A stretch of 64,000 nt of DNA, taken from positions 5,320,772-5,384,771 of the forward strand of contig CP007444.1 of NCBI GenBank assembly GCA_000632805.1. Direction: 5' to 3'. Every line of letters starts with the position of its first letter. Within the stretch, counting starts at the first letter, position 1. This document shows positions 45,558 through 55,127 of the stretch, piece after piece. The notes under the pieces are model-generated. The model worked only from the letters and a program-made list of their open reading frames with translations. It was not told the DNA's origin and did no database searches. A program made the translations under genes and the position numbers. Source of the stretch: Dyella jiangningensis (GTDB taxonomy: Bacteria > Pseudomonadota > Gammaproteobacteria > Xanthomonadales > Rhodanobacteraceae).

Positions 45558-48500
45558 ATGCTGCCGTCCTTGCTGTTCAGCGCGTTTTTGTTTGCAGGCC
45601 TGCCCGTTGCCGCGCCCGTCACGGCACCGGCTGCGCCGGCGGCGAGCGCTGCGCTACCGACGCCGCAGTTCCGGCGCTACGGCACCGCCGAGGGCCTGCC
45701 CAGCAGCAGCGTGTACACGGCCGTGCAGTCGCCCGATGGCGTGATGTGGTTCGGCACCAAGAGCGGCATCGCACGCTACGACGGCGTCAGCTTCAAGGTA
45801 TTCCGTCATGTGGTCGGCGATCCGCAGTCGTTGTTCAACAACGGCATCTCCTCATTGCTGTTTGATCGCGGCGACCGCCTGTGGGCAGCGGGCCTCGAGG
45901 CCGGTCTCAACCGTTATGACGAACGTTCGAACACGTTTCGCCACTGGGGCCACGACGCCAACGACCCGGCCAGCCTGGCAAGCGACAAGGCCTGGAGCCT
46001 TGCACAGACGGCCGATGGCTCGCTGTGGATCGGCACGGCCCAGGGCCTGGACCGCATGCGCCAGGACGGCCGAGGCTTCGACCATATCGTGGTCACCGGT
46101 TCGCATCCGGAGGATCTCGGTGTCGTGGGCGCCTTGTTCGTGGATGCCCGGGGCCAGTTGTGGGTCGGCAGCGACAACGGCATCTTCCGTCGCGATGACG
46201 CCGGTGAATTCCACCTGATCCGGACCGCGACGCCGGGCCAGTCGCTGGACGCGTGGCGTATCGAGGGCGACGGCGATGAAGTGCGGATCGCCTCGTCGTA
46301 CGGCCTTTTCGTGGTGGGCGCGGATGACATCGCGCGCCAGATCGGTCGCGGCGAACTGCCCATGACCAACATCCTCAGCAGCGCGCGCGATCGTGCCGGG
46401 CGGTTGTGGATCGGCACGCAGCGAGGCCTGTTTCTGCAGGATCGCAAGGACGGACCGGTCCACGCCGTCACCGACCAGCCGGTACTGCACGGCAACCTGC
46501 CGGGTACCTGGGTCTGGCAGATATGCCAGGACAACGAGGGCGGCCTGTGGATCGCGTTGTTCGACGGCGGCGTGGGTTACCTCGCGCCGGGCTGGAACAG
46601 CGTCAGCCGCTTCACCCATATTCCCGACGACGACACCAGCCTGCGCGATTCGGTCGCCTATTCGGTCGCGCGTGGCAGCGATGGTTCGGTCTGGGTCGGT
46701 GAACGCAGCGGTCGCGTGGACCGGCTCATGCCGTCCACCGGCAAGGTCGAGCACGTGCTCTCGGGTTTGCGCGGCGACGTGCTCGGCATGACCGAAGACC
46801 GGCCGGGGCGCCTGTGGGTGACCGTGCAGGGCGCGCTGTTTCGCTATGTCGACGGCAAGCTGGACCAGGTGCCGATCAACGCCCACGGTCTGAAGCATCC
46901 GCTGGAGGTCGAGCCGGGGCCGGACAACAAGCTGTACGCGCGAACGTTCGGCGAAGGCCTGTTCCGCATCGACCAGGACACGCTCGACATCACGCCGGTG
47001 CCCGTCCTGCCCGCGCAGGAGAAAGCCCGGTGGGGTAGCCAGATCACCTTGAAGCGCGGCACGTTCTGGTATGCGAGCGACGGCGGCTTGATGCGCCTGG
47101 ATCGCAGCCACGATCACTTCGAGCCCGTTCCGGGTGTCGACAACAGTCGTGCGGTGGATGCATTCGACTTCACCGACGACGGCATGTGGCTGGCGCGTCC
47201 CGACGGGCTCGAGCTTTATCACTATGCCGGCGACGGTCTCGTGCTGGACCGCAAGGTCGATGCCGCGCACGGCTGGCCTTCCATTAACGTGGTGGACCTG
47301 GCGGTGGACAAGCATCGCCGCGTGTGGATCTTCGGCCGCGACGGCTTGTGGCGCTTCGATCCCTCGGACGCGCGTTTCCAGGAGCTGGGTTTGCAGGACG
47401 GCCTGAGCAACGGCGAATTCCTGCGCGGCTTCAGCCGCATGAGCGACGGCACCATCTACGCGCCGACCCTGGGCGGCGTGATGGCGTTCAATCCCAATCG
47501 CGTCGATGAGCATGTGTCACCGCCGCCGGTATCGATCAGCCGCATCAGCGTGCGCCGGCACGGCATCGTGCAGGATCTGCCGATGCCGGCTTCCAACGAG
47601 CTGTCGCTCGGGTGGAAGGACACCGGGCTCGTGATCGAAGCGCGCATGTTTTCGTACGTGGACCCGGCCGCGAATCACTACCGCTTTCGCCTTTCGGGCC
47701 TGGATGCGGCATGGGTCGACATGGGCAGCCGCGGCGAGCGCGATTTCGCGGGGCTCGGGCACGGCGATTACACGCTCGACGTGATGGCGGCCGGTGCCGA
47801 TGGCGTGTGGTCGCATCTGTCGCCGCCATTGAAGATCCACGTGCAGGCGCCGCCGTGGCTCCGCTGGTGGGCGTGGTGCGGCTATGCGCTGCTGATCGCG
47901 ATGCTCGTGTGGCTCACCTTGAAGGCGTGGCGCCGCCGACTGGCGCAACGCCATCAGATCCAGCTGGCCGAGCAGCGCAGCCGTCTCGCCGAACAGGCGA
48001 GCGCGGCGAAGACGCAATTCCTCGCCACGCTCAGCCATGAGATACGCACGCCAATGACTGGCGTGATGGGCATGGCCGAATTGCTGCTGAGCTCGTCGTT
48101 GAACGCCACGCAGCGCGAGTACGCCGAAGCCATGCAGCGATCCGGCGGCATGCTGCTCAAGCTGCTCAACGACGCGCTGGATCTCGCGCGCATCGAGGCC
48201 GGTCGTCTTGAGCTGGAAAACACGCCGTTCGATCCGCGTACGCTGGTCGAGGACGTCGCGCAGCTGGAGCTGGGCCAGGCGCGCGCGAAGGGCCTGCGTT
48301 TCGACATCGACATCCCGGCTGACCTGCCGCATCGCATGATCGGCGATGCCGTGCGCATCAAGCAGGTGCTGCTCAACCTCGCCAACAACGCCTTGAAGTT
48401 CACCGAGCGCGGCGGTGTGACGTTGCGCGTGCGACGCACCGGCGACGGTCTTCGCTTCAGCATCATCGACACCGGCCCCGGCATTCCCGAGACCAGCCAG

Positions 48501-49115
48501 ACGCGCCTGTTCCAGCGTTTCGAACAGGTGACCGGCCCGCAGCGGCGCGCCGGCAGCGGACTGGGCCTCGCCATCTGCCGCGAACTGGTGGCAATGATGG
48601 GCGGCAGTATCGAACTGGAGTCCAAGGTGGCGTTCGGCAGCACGTTCCACGTACGCCTGCCGCTGTTCGTAGCCCCTGAGCCCGCACCCGTCGTGGCCAC
48701 CCAGGCCGATGCGCCGCAAGGTCAGCGCTTGCAGGTGCTGCTGGTCGAAGACGATGCCATCGTCGCGGCGGTGATTCGCGGCCTGCTCGAACGCGCAGGC
48801 CACGTCGTGCACTACGTGGGCAATGGCCTGGCCGCGCTGGCCGAACTCGCTTCCGCCCCGTGCGACGTGATTCTGCTCGACCTGGACCTTCCGGGCATCG
48901 ACGGTTTTCAGATCGCGCGCCTCATCCGTCAGCGCGAAGAAACAGGCCAGCGCGTGCCGATCATTGCGATTACCGCACGCTCCGGCGGCGACGAAGAAAA
49001 TCGCGCGCAAGCTGCCGGCATGGACGGATTCCTGCGCAAACCGCTGACGGGCGAACAGCTGCTGGACGCGATCAACGAGCAACTGGCCGCACGCGCCGAC
49101 GAAGCGACGTCTTAG
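45558..49115 (+). CDS. Beta-propeller hybrid sensor histidine kinase
   Basis: 1185 residues: signal peptide (1-22), periplasmic two-component-regulator propeller repeats (about 30-660; many copies of G-x-L-W-I-G-T-x-x-G-L type), Y_Y_Y domain (about 670-755), one membrane helix (about 767-790), coiled coil, HisKA (L-S-H-E-I-R-T-P-M, about 823-885), HATPase (I-I-D-T-G-P-G-I-P then G-S-G-L-G-L-A) and a receiver (about 1057-1175; Asp in L-L-D-L-D-L-P-G-I-D-G). It ends right after the receiver, without a DNA-binding domain. Start ATG 45558 chosen for the signal peptide and GGGGGAG just upstream. Propeller sensors often detect carbohydrates, but the ligand is unknown. Confidence 0.92.
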   Translation: MLPSLLFSAFLFAGLPVAAPVTAPAAPAASAALPTPQFRRYGTAEGLPSSSVYTAVQSPDGVMWFGTKSGIARYDGVSFKVFRHVVGDPQSLFNNGISSLLFDRGDRLWAAGLEAGLNRYDERSNTFRHWGHDANDPASLASDKAWSLAQTADGSLWIGTAQGLDRMRQDGRGFDHIVVTGSHPEDLGVVGALFVDARGQLWVGSDNGIFRRDDAGEFHLIRTATPGQSLDAWRIEGDGDEVRIASSYGLFVVGADDIARQIGRGELPMTNILSSARDRAGRLWIGTQRGLFLQDRKDGPVHAVTDQPVLHGNLPGTWVWQICQDNEGGLWIALFDGGVGYLAPGWNSVSRFTHIPDDDTSLRDSVAYSVARGSDGSVWVGERSGRVDRLMPSTGKVEHVLSGLRGDVLGMTEDRPGRLWVTVQGALFRYVDGKLDQVPINAHGLKHPLEVEPGPDNKLYARTFGEGLFRIDQDTLDITPVPVLPAQEKARWGSQITLKRGTFWYASDGGLMRLDRSHDHFEPVPGVDNSRAVDAFDFTDDGMWLARPDGLELYHYAGDGLVLDRKVDAAHGWPSINVVDLAVDKHRRVWIFGRDGLWRFDPSDARFQELGLQDGLSNGEFLRGFSRMSDGTIYAPTLGGVMAFNPNRVDEHVSPPPVSISRISVRRHGIVQDLPMPASNELSLGWKDTGLVIEARMFSYVDPAANHYRFRLSGLDAAWVDMGSRGERDFAGLGHGDYTLDVMAAGADGVWSHLSPPLKIHVQAPPWLRWWAWCGYALLIAMLVWLTLKAWRRRLAQRHQIQLAEQRSRLAEQASAAKTQFLATLSHEIRTPMTGVMGMAELLLSSSLNATQREYAEAMQRSGGMLLKLLNDALDLARIEAGRLELENTPFDPRTLVEDVAQLELGQARAKGLRFDIDIPADLPHRMIGDAVRIKQVLLNLANNALKFTERGGVTLRVRRTGDGLRFSIIDTGPGIPETSQTRLFQRFEQVTGPQRRAGSGLGLAICRELVAMMGGSIELESKVAFGSTFHVRLPLFVAPEPAPVVATQADAPQGQRLQVLLVEDDAIVAAVIRGLLERAGHVVHYVGNGLAALAELASAPCDVILLDLDLPGIDGFQIARLIRQREETGQRVPIIAITARSGGDEENRAQAAGMDGFLRKPLTGEQLLDAINEQLAARADEATS

Positions 49116-49145
49116 CGTTCTCCCCAGGCATACCTTCCGCCATTT

Positions 49146-49227
49146 GTAGGAGCGCACCCTGTGCGCGACCGCAGAGCCGCGGTGTCCTCGCTCCGTGGGT
49201 TTGTCGCGCACTGAGTGCACTCCCACA
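49146..49227. repeat. REP-like inverted doublet
   Basis: Forward arm CACCCTGTG and inverted arm with ACTGAGTGC; the arms are diverged. First of two doublets filling the 305-base gap between the propeller kinase and holC; no gene is seen in this gap. Confidence 0.82.
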
Positions 49228-49290
49228 AAAGATGATCTCGAAGCTGACTTTGTAGCGGCCTCCCGAGACGCACCTCACGCCGTTTTTTTT

Positions 49291-49371
49291 TAGGAGCGCA
49301 CCGAGTGCGTGACCGCAGAGCGATGGCGTCACCGCTCCGTAGGCTTGTCGCGCACCGGGTGCGCTCCCACA
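49291..49371. repeat. REP-like inverted doublet
   Basis: Second doublet in the kinase-holC gap, preceded by a run of nine T. Forward arm CACCGAGTG, inverted arm reads CACCGGGTG, so the arms differ slightly. Confidence 0.82.
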
Positions 49372-49392
49372 GAAAACCATCGGACGACCATC

Positions 49393-49420
49393 AAAAAAGG
49401 AAGGGCGCCGAAGCGCCCTT
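49393..49420 (-). terminator. Intrinsic terminator of holC
   Basis: Minus strand: stem AAGGGCGC / GCGCCCTT with loop TTCG, then CCTTTTTT. It begins right at the holC stop codon. Confidence 0.88.
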
Positions 49421-49843
49421 TCACATGTCGAACTTGTTGACCTCGAAGCCGCGGCGCTTGTATTCGGCCCAGCGGGTTCGCGAGCCATCGCGTTCGGCGG
49501 GATCGGCGGCGACCACTTCCAGCACGCGGTCGTAGCGGCCGGGTGCGCATTCCTCGCGCAGGTTGATCTGCATCGGGCGGTCTTCGGTTTCCACGCCGGG
49601 CGGTACGATCAGTACGGCGGTGAATTGATCGTCGTCATCGCCGGCGAGCTGATGCGTGATGAAGCCGTCCGGATCGAACTCCCACAGCAGCTCGTCGATC
49701 GCCTCGGCTTGCGCGAAGTCGCGCGCAAGCACCAGCGTGGGCTGTTGCGCGGCGAATGCGCGCTTGGCCAGCTCGCACACCAGCAGCAGCGGTTGCTCGC
49801 GGAAGCGCGGCTTGTCGATCAGGTAGAAGTCGGCGCGAGGCAT
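49421..49843 (-). CDS. holC: DNA polymerase III subunit chi
   Basis: 140 residues, normal length for HolC, which links the clamp loader to single-strand DNA-binding protein. Seen: N-terminal A-D-F-Y-L-I-D followed by a helical segment C-E-L-A-K-R-A-F, then D-E-L-L-W-E-F-D-P-D-G-F-I-T-H and the C-terminal G-S-R-T-R-W-A-E-Y-K-R-R-G-F-E-V. The pepA-holC order on the same strand is common in gammaproteobacteria. It lies 55 bases after pepA and is probably co-transcribed with it. Confidence 0.93.
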   Translation of the reverse strand: MPRADFYLIDKPRFREQPLLLVCELAKRAFAAQQPTLVLARDFAQAEAIDELLWEFDPDGFITHQLAGDDDDQFTAVLIVPPGVETEDRPMQINLREECAPGRYDRVLEVVAADPAERDGSRTRWAEYKRRGFEVNKFDM

Positions 49844-49898
49844 GGCATAAGCCCTGTGGATTCGCCCTTCCGGCCGTGACCGGAAGGGCGTCGATGAA

Positions 49899-51386
49899 TC
49901 AGGCGGCGCGATCGATCAGCCACTGCACCAGCAGCGACACCGGGCGACCGGTGGCGAGACCCTTGCGGCCCTCGTCCCAGGCGGTGCCGGCGATGTCCAG
50001 GTGCGCCCAGCGCTGGCCTTCGGTGAAGCGCGCCAGGAAGCAGCCCGCCGTGATCGCGCCGGCATTCTTGCCGCCAATGTTCGCCACGTCGGCGAAGCCC
50101 GATTCCAGCTGCACCTGGTAGTCGTCCCACAGCGGCAGGCGCCATGCGCGATCGAGCGTGTTTTCGCCGGCAGCGAGGAGCTCGGCAGCAAGGTCGTCGT
50201 GCTTGCTCATCAGGCCGCTGGCGTGCTTGCCCAGCGCGATCACGCAGGCGCCGGTCAGCGTGGCGGCATCGATCAGCACCTTCGGCTGGAACGTCTGCGC
50301 CGTGTAGGTCAGCGCATCACACAGGATCAGGCGGCCTTCCGCATCGGTGTTGAGCACTTCGATGGTGAGGCCGGAAAGGCTGGTGAGCACGTCGCTCGGG
50401 CGATAGCTGTCGCCGTCGGGCATGTTTTCCACGGCCGGCACCACGCACACGAGGTTCACCGGCAGGCCGAGCTTCACGGCGGCCACGAAGCTGCCGAGCA
50501 CGCCGGCGGCGCCACCCATGTCGAACTTCATTTCTTCCATGCCCGGGCCGGGCTTGAGGCTGATGCCGCCGGTGTCGAAGGTGATCCCCTTGCCGACGAA
50601 GGCGTACGGCTTGTCGCCTTCCGCGCCGCCCTTGTAGTCGAGGATGACCAGCTTCGGCTTGTTGGCCGAACCGCGGCCCACCGCGAGCAGCGAGCCGAAG
50701 CCCAGCTCGCCCATCTTCTCCTCGTCGAGCACGGTGCAGCTCACCTTGTCGTGCGCGGCGGCGAACTGCTCGGCCTGCGCGGCGATATAGGCGGGGTTGC
50801 AGATGTTCGGCGGCAGGTTGGCCAGCTCGCGCGCGAAGCGCACGCCTTCGGCGATGCCGGATGCCTGCTGCAGGCCGGCCTGTGCATCGTCGCTGGCGAC
50901 GAACGTGATGGCGGCCAGCTCCGGCTGCGTGCTCTTCTCGCGCGGCTTGAAGGTGGCGGTGTAGCGATACGCGGCGTAATCGGCCGCCAGCGCGGCGGTG
51001 CGCACGCGCCAGGCGGCATCGTGGCCCGGCACGTCGACCTCGGCCAGGTAGGACACGGCGCTGTCGATCGGCAGGCGACCCAGCGCGCGCACGGCCTCGA
51101 TGGCGATCTTCTGGAAGCGTGCACCATCGAAGGTCTTCTGCGTTCCCAGTCCCACCACCAGTACGCGCTTGGCCACGATGCCTTCGGGCGCGTACAGCAC
51201 GACCGTGGTGCCGGCCTTGCCGGTGATGTCGCCGCTCTCGACCTGGCGCTTGATCGCGCCGTGCGCGGCAGTGTCCACGCGGGCCGCTGCGCTGGTGAAC
51301 ATGCCGTTCTCATAGACGCCGACCACCACGCAAGGGGTTTCGACGGTTTCGGGAGCGGCGGAGCCGAGGCTGAACTGGAGAGTCAT
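49899..51386 (-). CDS. pepA: Leucyl aminopeptidase (cytosol aminopeptidase)
   Basis: 495 residues, full-length M17 peptidase. It releases N-terminal residues from peptides in the cytoplasm and, in some bacteria, also binds DNA in Xer recombination. The catalytic domain shows G-K-G-I-T-F-D-T-G-G-I-S-L-K, M-K-F-D-M-G-G-A and the signature N-T-D-A-E-G-R-L, supplying the two-metal ligands and active Lys/Arg. Start ATG 51386 gives the typical M-T-L-Q-F-S-L-G. Divergent from lptF, upstream of holC. Confidence 0.97.
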   Translation of the reverse strand: MTLQFSLGSAAPETVETPCVVVGVYENGMFTSAAARVDTAAHGAIKRQVESGDITGKAGTTVVLYAPEGIVAKRVLVVGLGTQKTFDGARFQKIAIEAVRALGRLPIDSAVSYLAEVDVPGHDAAWRVRTAALAADYAAYRYTATFKPREKSTQPELAAITFVASDDAQAGLQQASGIAEGVRFARELANLPPNICNPAYIAAQAEQFAAAHDKVSCTVLDEEKMGELGFGSLLAVGRGSANKPKLVILDYKGGAEGDKPYAFVGKGITFDTGGISLKPGPGMEEMKFDMGGAAGVLGSFVAAVKLGLPVNLVCVVPAVENMPDGDSYRPSDVLTSLSGLTIEVLNTDAEGRLILCDALTYTAQTFQPKVLIDAATLTGACVIALGKHASGLMSKHDDLAAELLAAGENTLDRAWRLPLWDDYQVQLESGFADVANIGGKNAGAITAGCFLARFTEGQRWAHLDIAGTAWDEGRKGLATGRPVSLLVQWLIDRAA

Positions 51387-51593
51387 ATCGTGTCCTGCGA
51401 GAAAGGTCCAGAAAGGTCTGGACAGGCTAGACTTGGGGTTTGCCGGGCCCCCGGAAGGGCCACGCCAAGCCCTTCATCTTATCCCATGTCGAGGACCTGT
51501 CCCCATGAGCGGGGTGAGAGCGCTTACACTTCACCGTTATTTGTCACCCCGCGCGCGACCTTGCGGTGCGGGCCATTGCGTGCGTGAGGGCCG

Positions 51594-52700
51594 GTGCTAA
51601 GCATCCTCGATCGTTATTTTTTGCGTGAGCTGGCTCAGACCGTAGCCGCCACCGCCATCGTGCTGCTGGCCATCATGTCCGGCATCTCGTTCGCGCACGT
51701 GCTGCAGCAGGTGGCGAACGGCAGTTTCCCGGCCAGCGTGATGTTCCAGGTGCTGGGCCTGAACATGCTCGATGGCCTCACCACGCTGTTGCCGCTGTCG
51801 GCCTTCCTTGGCGTGTTGCTGGGCCTGGGCCGCATGTGGCGAGAGAGCGAGATGCACGTGCTGGCATCCTCGGGCATGGGCGCCACGGGCCTGCTGCGCC
51901 CCATGGGCATCCTCGCCGCGAGCGTGGCCCTGCTGGTTGGCCTCGTTTCGCTGTGGCTCGGCCCATGGGCCGCGCGCACCTCCGACCAGCTGGTGGCGGC
52001 GGCGAACCGGTCCGTGATCGCCGCGGGCCTCGACGCTGGTCGTTTCACCGAGCTGCCGGGCAAGGGCGGCATCATCTTCGTCGACCAGCTCAGCCGCGAC
52101 GGCAGCACGTTGGGCAGCACCTTCATCGCTACCGAGCGCGCCGGCAAGGACAACGTCCCGCACATCAAATTGGTGACGGGCAAGCACGGCCAGCTTTATC
52201 AGGAAACCGACGGCAGCGGCCGTTTTCTCGCGCTATGGAACGGTTTCCAGTACGACATCCCGCTGGGCGCGGACAACTGGCGCAAGATGCAGTACGAGCG
52301 CAACGACGCGTCGCTGTCCAACGTGCAGTCGGACAACGACGAAGAAGATCCCGCGCATTCGCTGACCACGCTGGCATTGCTGCGCGTCGACAACCCCGAT
52401 GCGCGCGCGGAATTCGCCTGGCGCACCATCGCGCCGGCGATGACGCTGGTGCTGCTGACGCTGGCGTTGCCGCTGTCGCGCCAGAGTCCGCGCGAGCCGC
52501 GCTTCGGTCGCCTGCTGCTCGCGGTACTCGCGTTCTACCTCTACTACCTGCTGATGGCGCTGTGCCGCGGTCAGCTCATCAAGGGACACTGGCACCACTC
52601 GGCGCCGATGTGGTTCCTGTCGCTGGTCGTGTTCGGCATTGCCGCCTGGATGTTCCGTAGCCAATACGTCGAGCGCAAGCCGCGAAGGGCGGGTGCCTGA
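51594..52700 (+). CDS. lptF: Lipopolysaccharide export permease LptF
   Basis: 368 residues with three helices at each end (about 10-120 and 285-360) flanking a periplasmic beta-jellyroll, the LptF/LptG design. With LptG and LptB it extracts LPS from the inner membrane. N-terminus L-D-R-Y-F-L-R-E-L is characteristic. Start is GTG 51594, with GAGGG four bases upstream; no suitable ATG is present. The stop overlaps the lptG start (TGATG). Divergent from pepA, the usual arrangement in gammaproteobacteria. Confidence 0.94.
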   Translation: MLSILDRYFLRELAQTVAATAIVLLAIMSGISFAHVLQQVANGSFPASVMFQVLGLNMLDGLTTLLPLSAFLGVLLGLGRMWRESEMHVLASSGMGATGLLRPMGILAASVALLVGLVSLWLGPWAARTSDQLVAAANRSVIAAGLDAGRFTELPGKGGIIFVDQLSRDGSTLGSTFIATERAGKDNVPHIKLVTGKHGQLYQETDGSGRFLALWNGFQYDIPLGADNWRKMQYERNDASLSNVQSDNDEEDPAHSLTTLALLRVDNPDARAEFAWRTIAPAMTLVLLTLALPLSRQSPREPRFGRLLLAVLAFYLYYLLMALCRGQLIKGHWHHSAPMWFLSLVVFGIAAWMFRSQYVERKPRRAGA

Positions 52701-53800
52701 TGGCTACGCTGCGCGTCAAGCGTGTCGATTGGCTGGTCGGCACCGGGGTACTGGCATCGATCCTGATGGTATGGCTGGTGATCACCGGCCTCGATGCCGT
52801 GGTCCAGCTCATGCGCCAGCTCGGCAACGTGGGCAAGAACGGCTACACAGTGACCAGTGCTGTGGTGTACGTGCTGGTCACCTTTCCGCGTCGCCTGTAC
52901 GAGATGTTCGGCAATGCCGCGTTGATCGGCGGCCTGCTGGGCCTGGGTGGCCTGGCGGCCACCAACGAACTCACGGCTTTGCGCGCGTGCGGGCTTTCCA
53001 AGCTGCGCATCGCGGTGTCGGCCGTGGGCGTAGTGGCCATCCTGATCCTTGGCGTGGTGATCCTGGGTGAGACGGCGGCACCGTGGGGCGACCAGAAAGC
53101 GCAGGCGATGCAGCTGCGCATGCGTTCGAGCAGCGTGGGCATGGGCGGTGCTTCCGGCCTGTGGGCGCGCGATGGTGCACGCGTCATCAATGCCAAGGGC
53201 GTGACCGTCAAGCGCACCGAAACGCATAGCGTGGTGCAGTTGCACGACGTACGCGTGTTCACGCTGACGCCCGACGGCCAGGTATCCCGCTTCGACTGGG
53301 CGCAGACGGCCGAGCACGATGGCCATCAGTGGCTGATGAACCAGGTGCGCAGCACCACGCTCGACGACAAGGGCACCCACAGCACCACGGTCGCCAGCGA
53401 GCGCTGGGATTCGAAACTCAATCCGCAGGTACTGGAGCTGTCGGTGATCCAGCCGCAGTACCAGCCGATGCGCGACCTGCGCCGCAACATCAAATACCTC
53501 GAACAGAACGGGCAGAACCCGGGCGCGTACGCCAACGCCTTCTGGGGTCGCGCGCTGTATCCGCTCAACGTGCTGGTGCTCGTGCTGTGCGCGATGCCCT
53601 TCTCGTTCGGCACGCTTCGCTCAGGCGGCCTGGGCAAACGCATGTTCATAGGCATGCTGCTGGCGATCGGCTGGTACTTCCTGCAGAAGGCGATGGTGAG
53701 CTTCGGCACGGTGTACGGCGTGCCACCCCTGATGGCGAACCTGTTGCCGGCGGTGATCTTGGCGGTGATTGCCTGGTTGTATTTCCGCAAGCACGGGTAG
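52700..53800 (+). CDS. lptG: Lipopolysaccharide export permease LptG
   Basis: 366 residues, same three-plus-three membrane layout as LptF with a periplasmic jellyroll between. Seen: V-D-W-L-V-G-T-G-V-L-A-S-I-L near the N-terminus, E-L-T-A-L-R-A-C-G-L-S in the first cytoplasmic coupling helix, and L-V-L-V-L-C-A-M-P-F-S-F-G-T-L-R-S-G-G in the C-terminal part. Its ATG overlaps the lptF TGA by one base, so translation is coupled and subunits are made in equal amounts. A terminator follows. Confidence 0.94.
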   Translation: MATLRVKRVDWLVGTGVLASILMVWLVITGLDAVVQLMRQLGNVGKNGYTVTSAVVYVLVTFPRRLYEMFGNAALIGGLLGLGGLAATNELTALRACGLSKLRIAVSAVGVVAILILGVVILGETAAPWGDQKAQAMQLRMRSSSVGMGGASGLWARDGARVINAKGVTVKRTETHSVVQLHDVRVFTLTPDGQVSRFDWAQTAEHDGHQWLMNQVRSTTLDDKGTHSTTVASERWDSKLNPQVLELSVIQPQYQPMRDLRRNIKYLEQNGQNPGAYANAFWGRALYPLNVLVLVLCAMPFSFGTLRSGGLGKRMFIGMLLAIGWYFLQKAMVSFGTVYGVPPLMANLLPAVILAVIAWLYFRKHG

Positions 53801-53821
53801 CCGAGCGTAATTGGATTTTTT

Positions 53822-53852
53822 TAAAGAGGGCGGTGGCGACACCGCCCTTTTT
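53822..53852 (+). terminator. Intrinsic terminator of lptFG
   Basis: Stem AGGGCGGT / ACCGCCCT with loop GGCGAC, then TTTTTC; preceded by a T run so it may also work on the other strand. Confidence 0.88.
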
Positions 53853-53899
53853 CATTCGCACGTTCCCTCTTCGTGCTCGTTGCGAGGGCGTGTTTTTTT

Positions 53900-53922
53900 T
53901 AGGAGCGCACCCAGTGTGCGAC
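53900..53922 (+). repeat. Single REP-like arm
   Basis: One forward arm (AGGAGCGCACCCAGTG) after eight T residues, with no inverted partner close by. The same T-run plus arm plus GACAGCCTTTCG occurs at 62781-62820. Confidence 0.65.
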
Positions 53923-53989
53923 AGCCTTTCGCCGCAGTCCTAATTCCCGATTTTTTTCGCCACAGGCGCTGTACCTTTCTCGCGCCATC

Positions 53990-54937
53990 GCGATCGGGCT
54001 CGCCTGAGGCGGGCTTCCGTCCTTCTGCCGAAGGTCGGGTTACTTTCTCTTGCTTGCCCAAGAGAAAGTAACCAAAGAGAAGGGCACCCCGCGTGGCGCC
54101 GACTGGGCTTTGCCCAGCCAGTCCGTGAGGGGCGGCCTGGCTTTTCGACCGGGCTCCTGCCCGGACGAAAAGTGCCCGACGTCCTGTCGGGCGCCCCTGC
54201 GGGGCCTGATCGTCCACCCCTCACCGCCGCACAGGGGATTGGGTGAAGGCTCGTGCCGCTACGCGGCACATCGCGTCGTAGAGCTGAGGATCGCCGATCG
54301 CTATTTGTGTAGGAGCGCACCCCGTGCGCGACTGCGGACTGGCGTGGCTGCCTCGGTCTGCGACTGTCGAGATGAGGGTCACCATCACGCTGCGATCGCG
54401 CACGGGGTGCGCTCCTACAGAGGTAGGTCGTAGGCAGTGCCCTCGCGAGCACCCGCCCCTCACCCCAGCCCTCTCCCCGGAGGGGAGAGGGCGATAGGGC
54501 GTGGCACCCGAGAGTCCCGCGCCATCCAACGAAGCTGCTTTAACCTCTTCGCTACGGCGCGTTGCGGTGTAGCGACGCCGTTCGAGGTAGCAACGAGCGC
54601 ATCCCAGCTGGCCGCGATCATCGGGCTCTATCCCTCATATCGCTACGAGCCTTGGCTCTCAAGGCCATTTTCTTTGGGTTACTTTTGACGCGAGCTCATC
54701 CCGTGGGGCTTTGACTCCGGGCGTTCCGCCCTCCGCCCTTCCTCGCTCCTCAAAGCCGGCGCCATCCATGGCGCCTCCCCGCGTACGGGCCGGCATCGCC
54801 GTTCGCACGCCAAGAGCGCGTGCGTGGGACAGCAAAAGAACGGTGACTCGGGCTTCCCACGGGACTAGCTTCGCGTCGCCGGCAGGAGATCGAAACGCCC
54901 GCTGCGTCCCACAGGGACTCCCTTCGGTCATAAGCGG
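53990..54937 (+). repeat. Long inverted repeat, left copy (about 0.95 kb)
   Basis: This non-coding stretch recurs, inverted and diverged, at 62890-63862. Shared blocks in order include CGATCGGGCTCGCC, a GTTACTTTCTCTTG / CAAGAGAAAGTAAC hairpin (about 54040-54078), CAGTCCGTGAGGGGCGGCC, GTGCCGCTACGCGGCAC, a REP doublet, CTCTCCCCGGAGGGGAGAG, ATCCAACGAAGCTGCTT, ATATCGCTACGAGCC, GGGTTACTTTTGACGCGA, GCGCCATCCATGGCGCC and GTCCCACAGGGACT. Many blocks are themselves palindromes. Open frames inside it have no gene-like features. Function unknown. Confidence 0.85.
54309..54418. repeat. REP-like inverted doublet inside the left long repeat
   Basis: Both arms carry central base C (CACCCCGTG). The homologous doublet in the right copy (63431-63550) has A in both arms. 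Confidence 0.88.
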
Positions 54938-55127
54938 CAACCTGGCGGGAAAGCAATGATCGAAGACCGGCGCTAAGGGGTGACTCGCTTCGCTCGCCCC
55001 CAGCGGCCGCTCTTCGGGCGTTTTCCGCGCCTCGCGCTTCGTCCGGCCTACGCCGAGACGACGAGCGATGAAAACCGAGGCGAAAGGATGTCGCGCACTG
55101 GGTGCGCTCCTACAGGGGAGCGATTGG
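54938..55127. other. Non-coding tail after the left long repeat
   Basis: Spacer between the repeat and the ABC transporter stop codon. Contains one reverse REP arm at 55090-55114 (GCGCACTGGGTGCGCTCC) and GC-rich palindromic fragments; no gene seen. Confidence 0.6.

Noticed and set aside
45852..47513. 553-codon open frame opposite the propeller kinase
   Set aside because: Shadow of a well-supported gene, with no start signal.
49899..51386. PepA as accessory factor for recombination at the inverted repeats
   Set aside because: PepA can assist Xer recombination on plasmids, but nothing here resembles a cer/psi-type site; only its peptidase role is supported.
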